Assembly (NCBI GenBank): GCA_048859965.1
Contig: JBLIZO010000082.1
Location: 1 to 14,393 of the forward strand
Origin: Fluviibacter sp048859965
GTDB lineage: Bacteria; Pseudomonadota; Gammaproteobacteria; Burkholderiales; Rhodocyclaceae
DNA: 14,393 bases
Direction: 5' to 3'
Positions 1-8,745 of this stretch are shown here, piece by piece. A program made the position numbers and the translations under genes. The stretch's first letter is position 1, and every line of letters starts with the position of its first letter. The notes beneath the pieces were generated by a model. It was not told the origin of the DNA. It made no database searches and saw only the letters and a program-made list of their open reading frames with translations.

Positions 1-1275
<1,275 letters not shown>

Positions 1276-1282
1276 TCCGAAG

Positions 1283-2626
1283 ATGGACTCGCCCACACAC
1301 CGCCGACTGCTTGCCGCGCCGGAAGAAAATGACGCGCAGTTGCACGACCTGGTTCGCCTGGTGCTCGTCGCGACGGTTGCAGGTGCGCTCACCGGCGTCG
1401 TGGGCGGCTTATTCCGGGCCTTGCTGGACAACACGCATGAAACACTGCTTGCCGTCATGGCTTATTGGCGCGATCTGGATACCGCTGGCGCCCTCGTTCC
1501 GGGATGGGTATGGGCACTGCTGGTGGGCGGTGCCTGCATGGGACTGTCCCGGTGGATGGTTCGTCTGGCACCCCTGGCAGGTGGTAGCGGTATCCAACAT
1601 GTAGAAGGCGTCTTTCACGAAGTCGCCACCCCGGCGCCGTTACGGGTGCTCCCGATCAAATTTATCGGCGGCCTGTTCGCCATGGCGCCCGGCTCTGCAC
1701 TCGGCCGCGAAGGCCCCACCGTGCAAATGGCGGCAGTGATTGGCAATGTCTGTGGCGAGGTCGCGCGCCTCAGCAGGGCTGATCGATTTCTGCTCTATAC
1801 AGCGGTGGCTGGTTCAGGCCTTGCCGTCGCTTTCAATACACCATTAGCCGGTCTTGCGTTCGTCAATGAAGAGGTCTCGCGCAGCGTGACGTTGCGGCGA
1901 ACGCTTGTCACGTTGACTGCCGTTGCCACGGCCATGCTGTCCTTCTGGTCGATCTACGGCAACACCTTGGCGTTTCATGTCGCATTGCCCGAGGCACCTT
2001 CTTTTACAGCACTCGCAGCGATGACGCTTTTGGGCGCACTGTGCGGCGTCATTGGCGCCGGTTATAACCAGACCGTCCTGGGGGCACTGAATCGTTTTGA
2101 TGCCTTGGCCGTACTACCGCCCGAGATCAAAGCCTCGCTGATCGGCATGTTGATCGGATTGACCGCCTGGTTCTATCCCACAGGTTTGGGCAGTGGAGAA
2201 AATCAGGCACAGCAAATACTGTCGGGGCAATTTGGTTTTATCGCACTGCTCATCCTGTTTGGCTTTCGCTGGATCATCGGACCGGTCAGCTATGCTGCCG
2301 GAACGCCAGGCGGCCTGTTTTCACCCATGTTGCTATTAGGCGCGGCGCTGGGCAGCCTTTTTGCCATGGCCCTTTCGGCGACCGGCCTCTGTGAGGTGTC
2401 GGCAACCAGTTTTGCCTTAATCGGCATGTCAGGGTTCTTTGCGGGAGTAGTCCGGGCACCACTTACCGGCATTTTGCTGGTGATCGAAATGACGGGTAGC
2501 ACCGTGCTGATGGTTCCGTTACTCACCGCTTCGGGTGCCGCTGTACTGGTTGCATCGTTACTCCGTAACGAACCCATTTATGACAGCCTGCTGCAACGTA
2601 TGGTTACTGCCCGCAAACCCGTATAA
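1283..2626 (+). CDS. clcA: ClC-family H+/Cl- exchange transporter
   Basis: This is a 447-residue inner-membrane protein of the ClC family, close in length to E. coli ClcA (473) and without C-terminal CBS domains. Landmarks: GSGIQ at 101-105 (anion filter, canonical GSGIP), GREGP at 141-145 with the gating glutamate, FNTPLAG at 184-190 followed by E196-E197 at the place of the proton glutamate, GGLFSP at 343-348, and Tyr433 in PIYDSLLQR at the place of the coordinating tyrosine. Both glutamates being present argues for a Cl-/H+ antiporter and not a passive channel. The ATG at 1283 is chosen because the frame upstream of it is the thiC shadow; its ribosome binding site is weak, which fits translation coupled to thiC. 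The assignment of the substrate as chloride is inferred from the family. The gene symbol is by homology. Confidence 0.9.
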   Translation: MDSPTHRRLLAAPEENDAQLHDLVRLVLVATVAGALTGVVGGLFRALLDNTHETLLAVMAYWRDLDTAGALVPGWVWALLVGGACMGLSRWMVRLAPLAGGSGIQHVEGVFHEVATPAPLRVLPIKFIGGLFAMAPGSALGREGPTVQMAAVIGNVCGEVARLSRADRFLLYTAVAGSGLAVAFNTPLAGLAFVNEEVSRSVTLRRTLVTLTAVATAMLSFWSIYGNTLAFHVALPEAPSFTALAAMTLLGALCGVIGAGYNQTVLGALNRFDALAVLPPEIKASLIGMLIGLTAWFYPTGLGSGENQAQQILSGQFGFIALLILFGFRWIIGPVSYAAGTPGGLFSPMLLLGAALGSLFAMALSATGLCEVSATSFALIGMSGFFAGVVRAPLTGILLVIEMTGSTVLMVPLLTASGAAVLVASLLRNEPIYDSLLQRMVTARKPV

Positions 2627-2627
2627 T
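2622..2627 (+). promoter_or_regulatory. Possible -10 element for mrcA
   Basis: A perfect TATAAT overlaps the stop codon of the ClC gene and lies about 28 bases before the mrcA start. No convincing -35 box is found 16-18 bases upstream, so this is only a candidate; mrcA may also be read from further upstream. Confidence 0.22.
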
Positions 2628-2870
2628 CTCGGAAACTCTTTACGGATCATCACCTTGCGCTGGTTCAACAAACTTCTGGTCACCCTGGCCCTGCTCACCA
2701 TCATCGGCTTCAGCCTCGGTGGCGTGCTGGTGGCGTTCGCCTACCCGCAACTGCCCTCGCTGGATGTCCTGACTGACTACAAACCGAAGGTGCCATTACG
2801 TGTTTACACGTCGGATGGCGCGCTGATCGGCGAGTTCGGGGAAGAGCGCCGTCAGGTTGTCAAAATCAAT

Positions 2871-2873
2871 TAG
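2871..2873 (+). other. Premature amber codon in mrcA
   Basis: The codons read AAA ATC AAT TAG GTA CCG GAG. From recalled E. coli PBP1A (LDQIP at this place) the expected residue is glutamine, so a single C to T change from CAG would explain it. The catalytic glutamate of the glycosyltransferase domain is encoded at 2910-2912, downstream of the stop. No complete gene in this window ends in TAG. Confidence 0.9.
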
Positions 2874-2939
2874 GTACCGGAGGTTCTGAAGCAGGCCATC
2901 CTGGCTGCCGAGGATGACCGCTTTTACGAACATTCGGGC

Positions 2940-4934
2940 GTGGATATTTTCGGCTTTGCCCGCGCGGCAGCGGCCAACCTCGTTTCCGGCGGCAAGAAGC
3001 AGGGCGCCTCCACCATTACCATGCAGGTAGCGCGTAACTTCTTCCTGTCGTCCGAGAAAACGGTGACCCGCAAACTCTATGAAGTCCTGCTGGCACTCAA
3101 GATCGAAAAGAACCTGACCAAAGACCAGATTCTCGAACTCTATATCAACCAAATCTATCTGGGACAACGTGCCTATGGCTTCGCTTCGGCAGCGCAAATC
3201 TACTTTGGCAAATCCCTCGACCAACTGACGCCGGCCGAAGCCGCCATGCTGGCCGGTTTGCCCAAGGCACCGTCGGCTTACAACCCGGTCGTCAACCCCA
3301 AGCGCGCCAAAATCCGTCAGCAGTATGTGCTGCGCCGGATGCACGATCTCAAGTATCTGAACGACGCTCAGTATCAGGCCGCACTTGAAGAGCCGCTGAA
3401 CGTCAAACGCCATGCCAATGAATTTGCCGTGCATGCCGATCACGTCGCGGAAATGGCGCGCCAGATGACAGCCGATTTGTTCCCGCAGGATATCTATACC
3501 CGTGGCCTGACGGTCATCACCACCCTCCGGAAAGCCGATCAGGAAGCAGCGTACAAAGCCCTGCGCAACGGTGTGCTGGCTTATGACAAACGTCATGGCT
3601 ATCGTGGTGCCGAGGGCTTCGTCGATTTGTCCAAGTTAAAGAACGAGGACGACGATGTGGATGATCTGCTGGCAAACTATCCGGATTCCGACCTGCTCAA
3701 ACCGGCGGTGATTCTGTCGCTGGATGCGCAGAAGATCCGCCTGGCAGTGCGTGGCGGCGACCCGATGATCCTGACCGGCGACCAAATCAAGATCGCCCAA
3801 CCGATGATGAGCGAGAAAGCGCCTGCCAACAAACGGCTACGCCCGGGCGCCGTCGTACGTGTCATCAAGGATGACAAGGGCGTCTGGCAACTCAGTCAAC
3901 TGCCCGAGGTTCAGGCCGGCTTCGTCGCCATGGCGCCGAAAGATGGTGCCGTCCTGGCGCTGGTTGGTGGTTTCGACTACACGCTGAATAAATACAATCA
4001 CATCACACAGGCCTGGCGCCAACCGGGCTCGTCGTTCAAACCGTTCATTTATTCGGCGGCACTCGAAAGAGGCTTTACACCCGCCAGCATCGTTGATGAC
4101 AGTCCGATCAGTATCGGCGCCTCGGAGACCGGCTCCACCGCCTGGTCTCCCAAGAACTACGACGGCAAGTATGAAGGCCCGATGCGCTTGCGCACGGCAC
4201 TGGCCAAATCGAAGAACATGGTGTCGATCCGCATTCTGCAGGCTTCGGGCGTCAAGTTTGTGCAGGACTACATCACGCGCTTCGGCTTCGACGCCGAAAA
4301 GCATCCGCCCTATCTGACCATGGCGCTGGGCGCGGGTTCGGTCACACCGTGGCAGATGGCACGCGCCTATACCGTCTTCGCCAACGGCGGCTATCTGGTC
4401 AACCCCTACATCGTGCAAGAAATCCGTGACGACAAGGGTGTCGTGCTGGCGCAGGCTCAGCCGGTCATCGCTGGCGATACGGCACCGCGCGTCATCGAAG
4501 CGCGCAATGCCTTCGTGATGGATAGCATGCTGCGCGATGTCACCATTTACGGCACCGCCGCCAAAGCCTCGGCCCAGCTCAAGCGCACCGATCTGGCCGG
4601 CAAGACTGGTACCACCAACGAACATGTGGATGCCTGGTTCTGCGGCTACCAACTCAGCACGGCCGGTTGCGCCTGGATGGGTTTCGACCAGCCGCGTAAC
4701 CTGGGCAACGGCGAAACGGGCGGCATGGCAGCGCTGCCCATCTGGATCGGCGCCATGGAAAGTGCATTACAAGGGGTGCCGCAAGCAACTCAACCCGCAC
4801 CGGAAGATATCGTTGCCGTGGACGTCACCAGCAGCCGCAAGGGCGGCAGCGTCAAGGAATACTTCTTCCGTGGTCAGGTACCGAGTGCTATTGAACCCGA
4901 GCCGCCCGATGCCGGTGGCAAAGCGGTTGACTGA
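2940..4934 (+). CDS. mrcA: PBP1A, portion downstream of the amber codon
   Basis: This is the longest open stretch of mrcA with a usual start codon (GTG at 2940), 664 residues. It holds most of the GT51 glycosyltransferase domain: GASTITMQ at 22-29, RKLYE at 44-48, and the LELYIN..YLG region at 65-75. The transpeptidase domain is complete, with SSFK at 364-367 (catalytic serine first), SKN at 424-426 and KTGT at 555-558. A start at 2940 would leave out the EDDRFYEH motif (2910-2933) that carries the catalytic glutamate, and the membrane anchor, so a protein made only from here should lack glycosyltransferase activity. A GGAGG lies at 2879-2883 but the only in-frame near-start next to it is CTG 2886, 2 bases away. 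The start is therefore formal; the natural product probably begins at 2655. Confidence 0.7.
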   Translation: MDIFGFARAAAANLVSGGKKQGASTITMQVARNFFLSSEKTVTRKLYEVLLALKIEKNLTKDQILELYINQIYLGQRAYGFASAAQIYFGKSLDQLTPAEAAMLAGLPKAPSAYNPVVNPKRAKIRQQYVLRRMHDLKYLNDAQYQAALEEPLNVKRHANEFAVHADHVAEMARQMTADLFPQDIYTRGLTVITTLRKADQEAAYKALRNGVLAYDKRHGYRGAEGFVDLSKLKNEDDDVDDLLANYPDSDLLKPAVILSLDAQKIRLAVRGGDPMILTGDQIKIAQPMMSEKAPANKRLRPGAVVRVIKDDKGVWQLSQLPEVQAGFVAMAPKDGAVLALVGGFDYTLNKYNHITQAWRQPGSSFKPFIYSAALERGFTPASIVDDSPISIGASETGSTAWSPKNYDGKYEGPMRLRTALAKSKNMVSIRILQASGVKFVQDYITRFGFDAEKHPPYLTMALGAGSVTPWQMARAYTVFANGGYLVNPYIVQEIRDDKGVVLAQAQPVIAGDTAPRVIEARNAFVMDSMLRDVTIYGTAAKASAQLKRTDLAGKTGTTNEHVDAWFCGYQLSTAGCAWMGFDQPRNLGNGETGGMAALPIWIGAMESALQGVPQATQPAPEDIVAVDVTSSRKGGSVKEYFFRGQVPSAIEPEPPDAGGKAVD

Positions 4935-4955
4935 TGGATCGCCCCCACCAACCTC

Positions 4956-5000
4956 AGGCCAGGTTCAGCTCAGTTGTAATTGAACCTGGCCTTGTTGTTT
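4956..5000 (+). terminator. Intrinsic terminator of mrcA, inside the cyaY 3' end
   Basis: A perfect 12-bp inverted repeat (AGGCCAGGTTCA at 4956-4967 and TGAACCTGGCCT at 4981-4992, 13-base loop) is followed by a T-rich tail TTGTTGTTT starting at the last base of the stem. The tail is on the + side only, so it should stop mrcA transcripts. The reverse direction has no T run. The repeat covers the last codons and stop of the convergent cyaY gene. Confidence 0.8.
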
Positions 5001-5291
5001 GAGGATCTCGACCAGGCGCAGACGCAATGGGTCACCGGTGCGGGTATCCACCCAACAGCCAGCGGCGGCATCATAACGGAAGTGAAAGCCACCGGATTTC
5101 GCGGCCACCCAGATCTCTTTGGCTATCGCATGTGGGCTCACCAGCACCTTGCTGCCATCGGCGCACTCGATTTCGAGAATGCCCGATTGCATCTCAAAAT
5201 CAATATCGGCATCCGCCGCAGCCGTCTCAACGGCGGCCTCGATCAACGCCAACTCCTGTTGGCAACGGTCAGCAAACTCTTTTTCATCCAT
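4965..5291 (-). CDS. cyaY: Iron-sulfur assembly protein CyaY (frataxin)
   Basis: The product is 108 residues, the usual size for bacterial frataxin (E. coli 106). CyaY binds iron and modulates the IscS cysteine desulfurase during Fe-S cluster assembly in the cytoplasm. Visible family features: an acidic N-terminal helix (MDEKEFADRCQQELALIEAA) with more acidic residues through ADADIDFE, a beta strand GILEIECADGSKVLVS, then KEIWVAAKSGGFHFRYD, corresponding to the conserved QVWLATKQGGYHF region, and a WVDTRTGDPL strand. It is convergent with mrcA (30 bases apart) and divergent from lptM, 85 bases apart. The last residues (QVQLQLS) are encoded by the right arm, loop and left arm of the mrcA terminator, so they are probably not under strong protein-level selection. 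Confidence 0.93.
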   Translation of the reverse strand: MDEKEFADRCQQELALIEAAVETAAADADIDFEMQSGILEIECADGSKVLVSPHAIAKEIWVAAKSGGFHFRYDAAAGCWVDTRTGDPLRLRLVEILKQQGQVQLQLS

Positions 5292-5313
5292 GGCATGACT
5301 CGATGAGTGGGTC

Positions 5314-5329
5314 AGAATGAGCCCATTCT
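5314..5329. repeat. Short dyad between cyaY and lptM
   Basis: AGAATG-AGCC-CATTCT is a perfect 6-bp inverted repeat with a 4-base centre, in the 85-base gap between the divergent cyaY and lptM genes. On the minus strand its edge gives TAGAAT (5330-5325), a fair -10 box for cyaY, but no -35 box was found. It could be an operator or chance. Confidence 0.3.
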
Positions 5330-5376
5330 AGCCCGAGTGCACCGTGGTCGTGTTGCTTGCGTGATACCATCGGCGC

Positions 5377-5628
5377 ATGACGCAAACCGCTTTTACCCGC
5401 ATGTTCCTGACGCTGACCGTCACCACCTTGCTCACTGCCTGCGGCATCAAGGGCGGCCTCTATCTGGCCCCCAATCAGTTGCCCAACGCCAAGCCACCCG
5501 CCGGTTCGGAAGACGCCAAGGCGCAGGCAGCACAACAGCAACGGCAGCAGACGATTCCTGCCGCCGTGCTGCGCAACCCCGCTACCGAATCGCCGGCCGA
5601 GATGATTCTTGACGGCTCGCCCTACTGA
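5377..5628 (+). CDS. lptM: LPS translocon maturation chaperone LptM (small lipoprotein)
   Basis: This is an 83-residue lipoprotein of the LptM (formerly YifL) family. In E. coli LptM assists disulfide maturation and assembly of the LptD-LptE outer-membrane LPS translocon. The N-terminus is a signal peptide with lipobox LTAC, the lipidated cysteine being residue 22, followed by the family signature CGIKGGLYLAP (22-32; typical form CGxKGPLYLP). The rest is short, polar and low in complexity (QAAQQQRQQ around 50-58), as in other family members. ATG 5377 gives a signal peptide with a charged residue (Arg8) before the hydrophobic core; ATG 5401 is possible but would remove that charge. It ends 21 bases before lysA and is probably cotranscribed with it. 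Confidence 0.88.
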   Translation: MTQTAFTRMFLTLTVTTLLTACGIKGGLYLAPNQLPNAKPPAGSEDAKAQAAQQQRQQTIPAAVLRNPATESPAEMILDGSPY

Positions 5629-5649
5629 TCGCTGATTGTTCTCATACTC

Positions 5650-6936
5650 ATGTCTGCACGCCAATTTCCACACAGCCGCCACCTCAACGACCATCATGGC
5701 CACCTGCATTTCGAAGGCGTCGACCTGACCGCTATTGCCGAAGCACATGGCACACCGACCTACGTCTATTCGCGCGCCGCACTGACCGATGCCTACCAGG
5801 CTTTTGCCGATACACTGGCGGCACATCCGGCCGGTCAGAATGGCCTGGTTTGCTTTGCCGTCAAGGCGAATAGCAACCTCGGTGTTCTCAGTCTCTTCGC
5901 CCAACTGGGCTCGGGCTTCGACATCGTCTCGGGCGGCGAGCTTGCACGCGTGCTGGCCGCTGGTGGCGACCCGAAAAAAGTGGTCTTTTCGGGCGTCGGT
6001 AAAAACGAAGCAGAAATGGCTGCTGCGCTCAATGCCGGCATTCTCTGTTTCAACATTGAATCCGCCAGCGAACTGGATCGGCTGGCCGCCGTCGCCACCC
6101 GCCTCGGCAAGCGCGCACCGATCAGCCTGCGCGTTAACCCCGATGTGGACGCCAAGACCCACCCGTATATTTCAACAGGCCTTAAGGAAAACAAATTCGG
6201 TGTACCCATCGCCGACGCCCTAGCACTGTATCGTTATGCCGCTACCCTGCCTTCGATCGAAGTCAGTGGCATCGACTGCCATATCGGTTCGCAACTGCTC
6301 GACCCGTCGCCTTTTGTGGAAGCACTGGAACGCATCCTGCCGCTGATTGATACGCTCAAGAGTGAGGGCATTCACCTGCACCATATTGATCTGGGGGGCG
6401 GCCTGGGTATCTATTACCACGAGGGCCAGACCGAGCCCCGCGTCGCCGATTACCTGCGACCCCTGTTAGACCGACTCACCGACCGCGGACTGCGCGTACT
6501 GCTCGAACCCGGCCGCCGCCTCGTCGGCAATGCTGGCCTTCTGCTCACCCAGGTCGAGTTTCTCAAGCACGGTGAAGACAAGCACTTTGCCATCGTCGAT
6601 GCCGCCATGAATGATCTGGCGCGCCCGGCGCTTTATGAAGCCTGGCACGACATCGTGCCGGTGGCACCGCATGCTGGTGAAACACGCACTTATGATGTTG
6701 TCGGACCGGTCTGCGAAACCGGTGACTTTCTGGGTCAGGCGCGCCCACTGGCGCTACAACAGGGCGACCTGCTCGCCGTGCTGTCGGCCGGTGCGTACGG
6801 CATGGTCATGAGTTCGAACTACAACACGCGTCCACGCGCTGCCGAAGTGCTGGTTGATGGCGTTCAAACGCATCTGGTGCGTGCCCGGGAAACCGTCGAA
6901 AGCCTCTACGCCGGGGAGCAGACCATCACGTTTTAA
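5650..6936 (+). CDS. lysA: Diaminopimelate decarboxylase
   Basis: LysA is the PLP enzyme that decarboxylates meso-diaminopimelate to L-lysine, the last step of lysine synthesis, in the cytoplasm. The protein has 428 residues, near the family norm of about 415-420. Seen: the PLP lysine Lys72 in AVKAN, HIGSQL at 211-216, the phosphate-binding LGGGLG at 248-253, EPGRRLVG at 286-293, the CETGD motif at 355-359 (active-site cysteine and glutamate from the partner subunit), and AGAYGMVMSSNYN at 380-392. Start ATG 5650 gives the family-like opening and sits 21 bases after lptM. Its substrate is the product of DapF, encoded 5 kb away on the other strand. Its TAA stop overlaps the TAA of the convergent transporter gene. 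Confidence 0.96.
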   Translation: MSARQFPHSRHLNDHHGHLHFEGVDLTAIAEAHGTPTYVYSRAALTDAYQAFADTLAAHPAGQNGLVCFAVKANSNLGVLSLFAQLGSGFDIVSGGELARVLAAGGDPKKVVFSGVGKNEAEMAAALNAGILCFNIESASELDRLAAVATRLGKRAPISLRVNPDVDAKTHPYISTGLKENKFGVPIADALALYRYAATLPSIEVSGIDCHIGSQLLDPSPFVEALERILPLIDTLKSEGIHLHHIDLGGGLGIYYHEGQTEPRVADYLRPLLDRLTDRGLRVLLEPGRRLVGNAGLLLTQVEFLKHGEDKHFAIVDAAMNDLARPALYEAWHDIVPVAPHAGETRTYDVVGPVCETGDFLGQARPLALQQGDLLAVLSAGAYGMVMSSNYNTRPRAAEVLVDGVQTHLVRARETVESLYAGEQTITF

Positions 6937-6940
6937 CGTG
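6927..6940. repeat. Inverted repeat at the lysA / transporter junction
   Basis: CACGTT-TT-AACGTG is a 6-bp inverted repeat spanning both convergent stop codons. It has no T run on either side, so it is at best a weak terminator; no better one is seen for either gene. Confidence 0.3.
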
Positions 6941-7817
6941 GCAAGACAATGAGCAAGGCAATCGGAATAAACACCAGGCCTGCGATATTGCCGATCATCA
7001 CGATCGATGCCACTTTCTGCGGCTCCTGGTTGTAACGCTCGGCGAACATGTAATTCATCACGGCGGGCGGTAACGACCCGAACAGGATCAGTTGCGCCGT
7101 CAACGCCTCCGGCAGACGCAATGCCCAGCCAGCAATACCGCCAATCAGCATACCGGCCACCGGGCGCACGATGGCGGCAATCAATGCGGCACGGCTTTCA
7201 GAAAAGCGCACATCACAAAGACGCACGCCCAATGCGAAGAGCATGAGCGGCACCGAAATATCGCCCAGCATGCGCAACGCGATTATCACGGGCTGCCAGA
7301 GATGCACACCCAAGACGTTACAAACCAAGCCGAGCGCTGCAGCGACAACCACCGGCGTTTTCCAGACTGCGGAGATCCTGGCCTGATGATCCAGCACCCA
7401 GGGGCCGATGGTGAAATGAATGATGTTGGATACCAGAAACAACACCACGGCAGCAGCCACGCCTGCCTGGCCAAATGCCAGCATGGCCAGCGGGATACCC
7501 AGGTTGCCGCTGTTGTTAATCATGATCGGCAACGCCAGCGTTTTCGGCGCTTCGTGCAGCCCGCGCGCTGTCACGTAACCGACTAAGCCAGACGCGAAAA
7601 TCGATAATGCCCCCCCCACCGCCAGCCATGCGTATTCACCCACCTGAAAATCGCCTGCAGCCAACACGACGAAGACCATCGCAGGGATGAAATAGTCCAT
7701 GTTTAACTGGTTGGCGACGGCCATTTCCGGCTGATGGCGACGCCCAGCCCAGGCCCCCACGCCGACAACGGCAACGACCGGGAAAATCACTTCAAGGATG
7801 CGGACAAACAGTTCCAT
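6933..7817 (-). CDS. AEC-family (auxin efflux carrier-like) transporter
   Basis: This is a 294-residue, highly hydrophobic inner-membrane protein that reads as about ten membrane segments, matching the bacterial AEC family (malonate and auxin efflux carrier-like permeases). Family-like spots are the opening ILEVIFPVVAVVGVGAWAGR, the N-terminal half ending in LPIMINNSGNLGIPLAMLAFG (a conserved NxGNxGxP motif around residues 98-107), and the C-terminal half with LRMLGDISVPLMLFALG and GSLPPAVMNYMFAERY. The two halves repeat each other, as is usual. The substrate cannot be told from sequence; family members export organic acids and other anions. It is the last gene of the minus-strand run, 6 bases after the EamA gene, and its 3' end overlaps lysA by 4 bases. 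Confidence 0.85.
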   Translation of the reverse strand: MELFVRILEVIFPVVAVVGVGAWAGRRHQPEMAVANQLNMDYFIPAMVFVVLAAGDFQVGEYAWLAVGGALSIFASGLVGYVTARGLHEAPKTLALPIMINNSGNLGIPLAMLAFGQAGVAAAVVLFLVSNIIHFTIGPWVLDHQARISAVWKTPVVVAAALGLVCNVLGVHLWQPVIIALRMLGDISVPLMLFALGVRLCDVRFSESRAALIAAIVRPVAGMLIGGIAGWALRLPEALTAQLILFGSLPPAVMNYMFAERYNQEPQKVASIVMIGNIAGLVFIPIALLIVLPR

Positions 7818-7823
7818 GGCGAA

Positions 7824-8738
7824 TCAGCGATGTGAGGAAGAAAAGCGGCGCTCCAACAGCCAACTGACAAACGACAGCAACAGCAGTCCGGAACCGATCA
7901 GCAGAATACCCGCAATTTCATAATGACTGAATGCTTCACCCAGTATGACACGCGAGCTGATGATGGCGATGACCGGCGTACCAAGCACTAACAAACTGGC
8001 TTCCCAAGCTGGTACGCGGTCCAGGATCGATGTCCACAACCACCAGCAGAAGGCCGTGCTGACCAGTGTCAGCACCAACATAATGCCGATGAATTCGGGC
8101 GCCCAGTGGATCGGCGGCTCATCGGCAACACTGGCGATCAACGCCACTGGAACACTACCGATCAGATTTGACCAGGCCGTCAGCGCCAGCAGGCTGACCT
8201 GCTTCTGCCGCCGCAATTTCTTGACCATGACCGTCCCCATCGCCCAGCAGATGGCTGCACCAATGCCGAAACTGTTACTCAGCCAATTGGCCTGCAAATC
8301 CCACGGCTCGATAACCAGCAGCAGCCCGGTCAGAATACCGACGACCGCCAGCCACTGTGCGCCGCGCACGCGCTCGCCGAGAATAGGCCAGGCCAGCAGC
8401 AGCGTCCAGATCGGCATGGTGTAAACGAGGACAGCGGTCTTGCCTGCCGCACCGAATTTCAGGCTGAAGGTCTGCAACAGCATGAAACCAGAGACCTGGC
8501 ACAAGCTGATAAGCAGCACGGCACGTGGCGCCTGCAGCTTCAAGGGCTGACGCCAAAGTCTTAATGCCAGAAACAGCGCCAACGCGCCGCCAAATACCCG
8601 CATGAAGGTCAACGTAAAGGGCGGCGCAAAATCCAGCGCCTGCTTGGCGAGAACCCAGGTATAGCCCCAGAGCAGCGACAACAGAACGATCCCGAACGTT
8701 GCCCACAGGCGCGAATTGGCTCGCGATTCCGTACGCAT
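7824..8738 (-). CDS. EamA-family drug/metabolite transporter
   Basis: This is a 304-residue inner-membrane protein with the tandem EamA (DMT) architecture: two repeats of five membrane segments, first about residues 9-140, second about 155-290. The first helix has LLSLLWGYTWVLAKQAL, and PFTLTFMRVFGGALALFLALR and VYTMPIWTLLLAWPILGERV are typical of the first repeat; GTPVIAIISSRVILGEAFS is the matching helix 9 motif of the second. A charged tail (LLERRFSSSHR) follows the last helix. Such proteins export amino acids, metabolites or drugs; the substrate is unknown. The ATG at 8738 (MRTESRAN...) is chosen, 7 bases after rlmI. A TTG at 8762 adds eight residues, overlaps rlmI, and has an AAAGG at good spacing, so it stays possible. 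Confidence 0.87.
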   Translation of the reverse strand: MRTESRANSRLWATFGIVLLSLLWGYTWVLAKQALDFAPPFTLTFMRVFGGALALFLALRLWRQPLKLQAPRAVLLISLCQVSGFMLLQTFSLKFGAAGKTAVLVYTMPIWTLLLAWPILGERVRGAQWLAVVGILTGLLLVIEPWDLQANWLSNSFGIGAAICWAMGTVMVKKLRRQKQVSLLALTAWSNLIGSVPVALIASVADEPPIHWAPEFIGIMLVLTLVSTAFCWWLWTSILDRVPAWEASLLVLGTPVIAIISSRVILGEAFSHYEIAGILLIGSGLLLLSFVSWLLERRFSSSHR

Positions 8739-8745
8739 CACGCTA

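Larger units (their letters stand above)
2655..4934 (+). pseudogene. mrcA: mrcA (PBP1A) interrupted by an in-frame TAG
   Basis: This is the whole gene for penicillin-binding protein 1A, a bifunctional glycosyltransferase/transpeptidase that polymerises and crosslinks peptidoglycan from the inner membrane. Without the stop it would encode about 759 residues, normal for the family. The start is taken as TTG at 2655, giving (M)RWFNKLL..., because the MRW opening, the single membrane anchor (LLVTLALLTIIGFSLGGVLV) and the following AYPQLPSLDVLTDY segment match the family N-terminus; no ATG fits. Codon 73 (2871-2873) is TAG. The same frame resumes at once with VPEVLKQAILAAEDDRFYEH, so nothing is lost but one residue. 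The gene is either a recent nonsense mutant, a sequence error, or read through. The upstream piece alone (72 residues) would be an anchor with no enzyme domain. Confidence 0.75.

Noticed and set aside
2535..2654. ATG start for mrcA at 2535 inside the ClC gene
   Set aside because: The added 40 residues are a shadow of the ClC frame, and the family-like N-terminus (MRW... before the membrane anchor) begins at TTG 2655.
2796..4652. Two long minus-strand open frames (266 and 271 codons) antisense to mrcA
   Set aside because: They lie opposite conserved glycosyltransferase and transpeptidase motifs; the mrcA frame explains the region and no start signal or family pattern supports them.
5342..5376. 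Extended -10 (TGA-TACCAT, 5362-5370) giving a leaderless lptM transcript
   Set aside because: No -35 match is found at a proper distance and the -10 has only 4 of 6 consensus bases; too weak to list.
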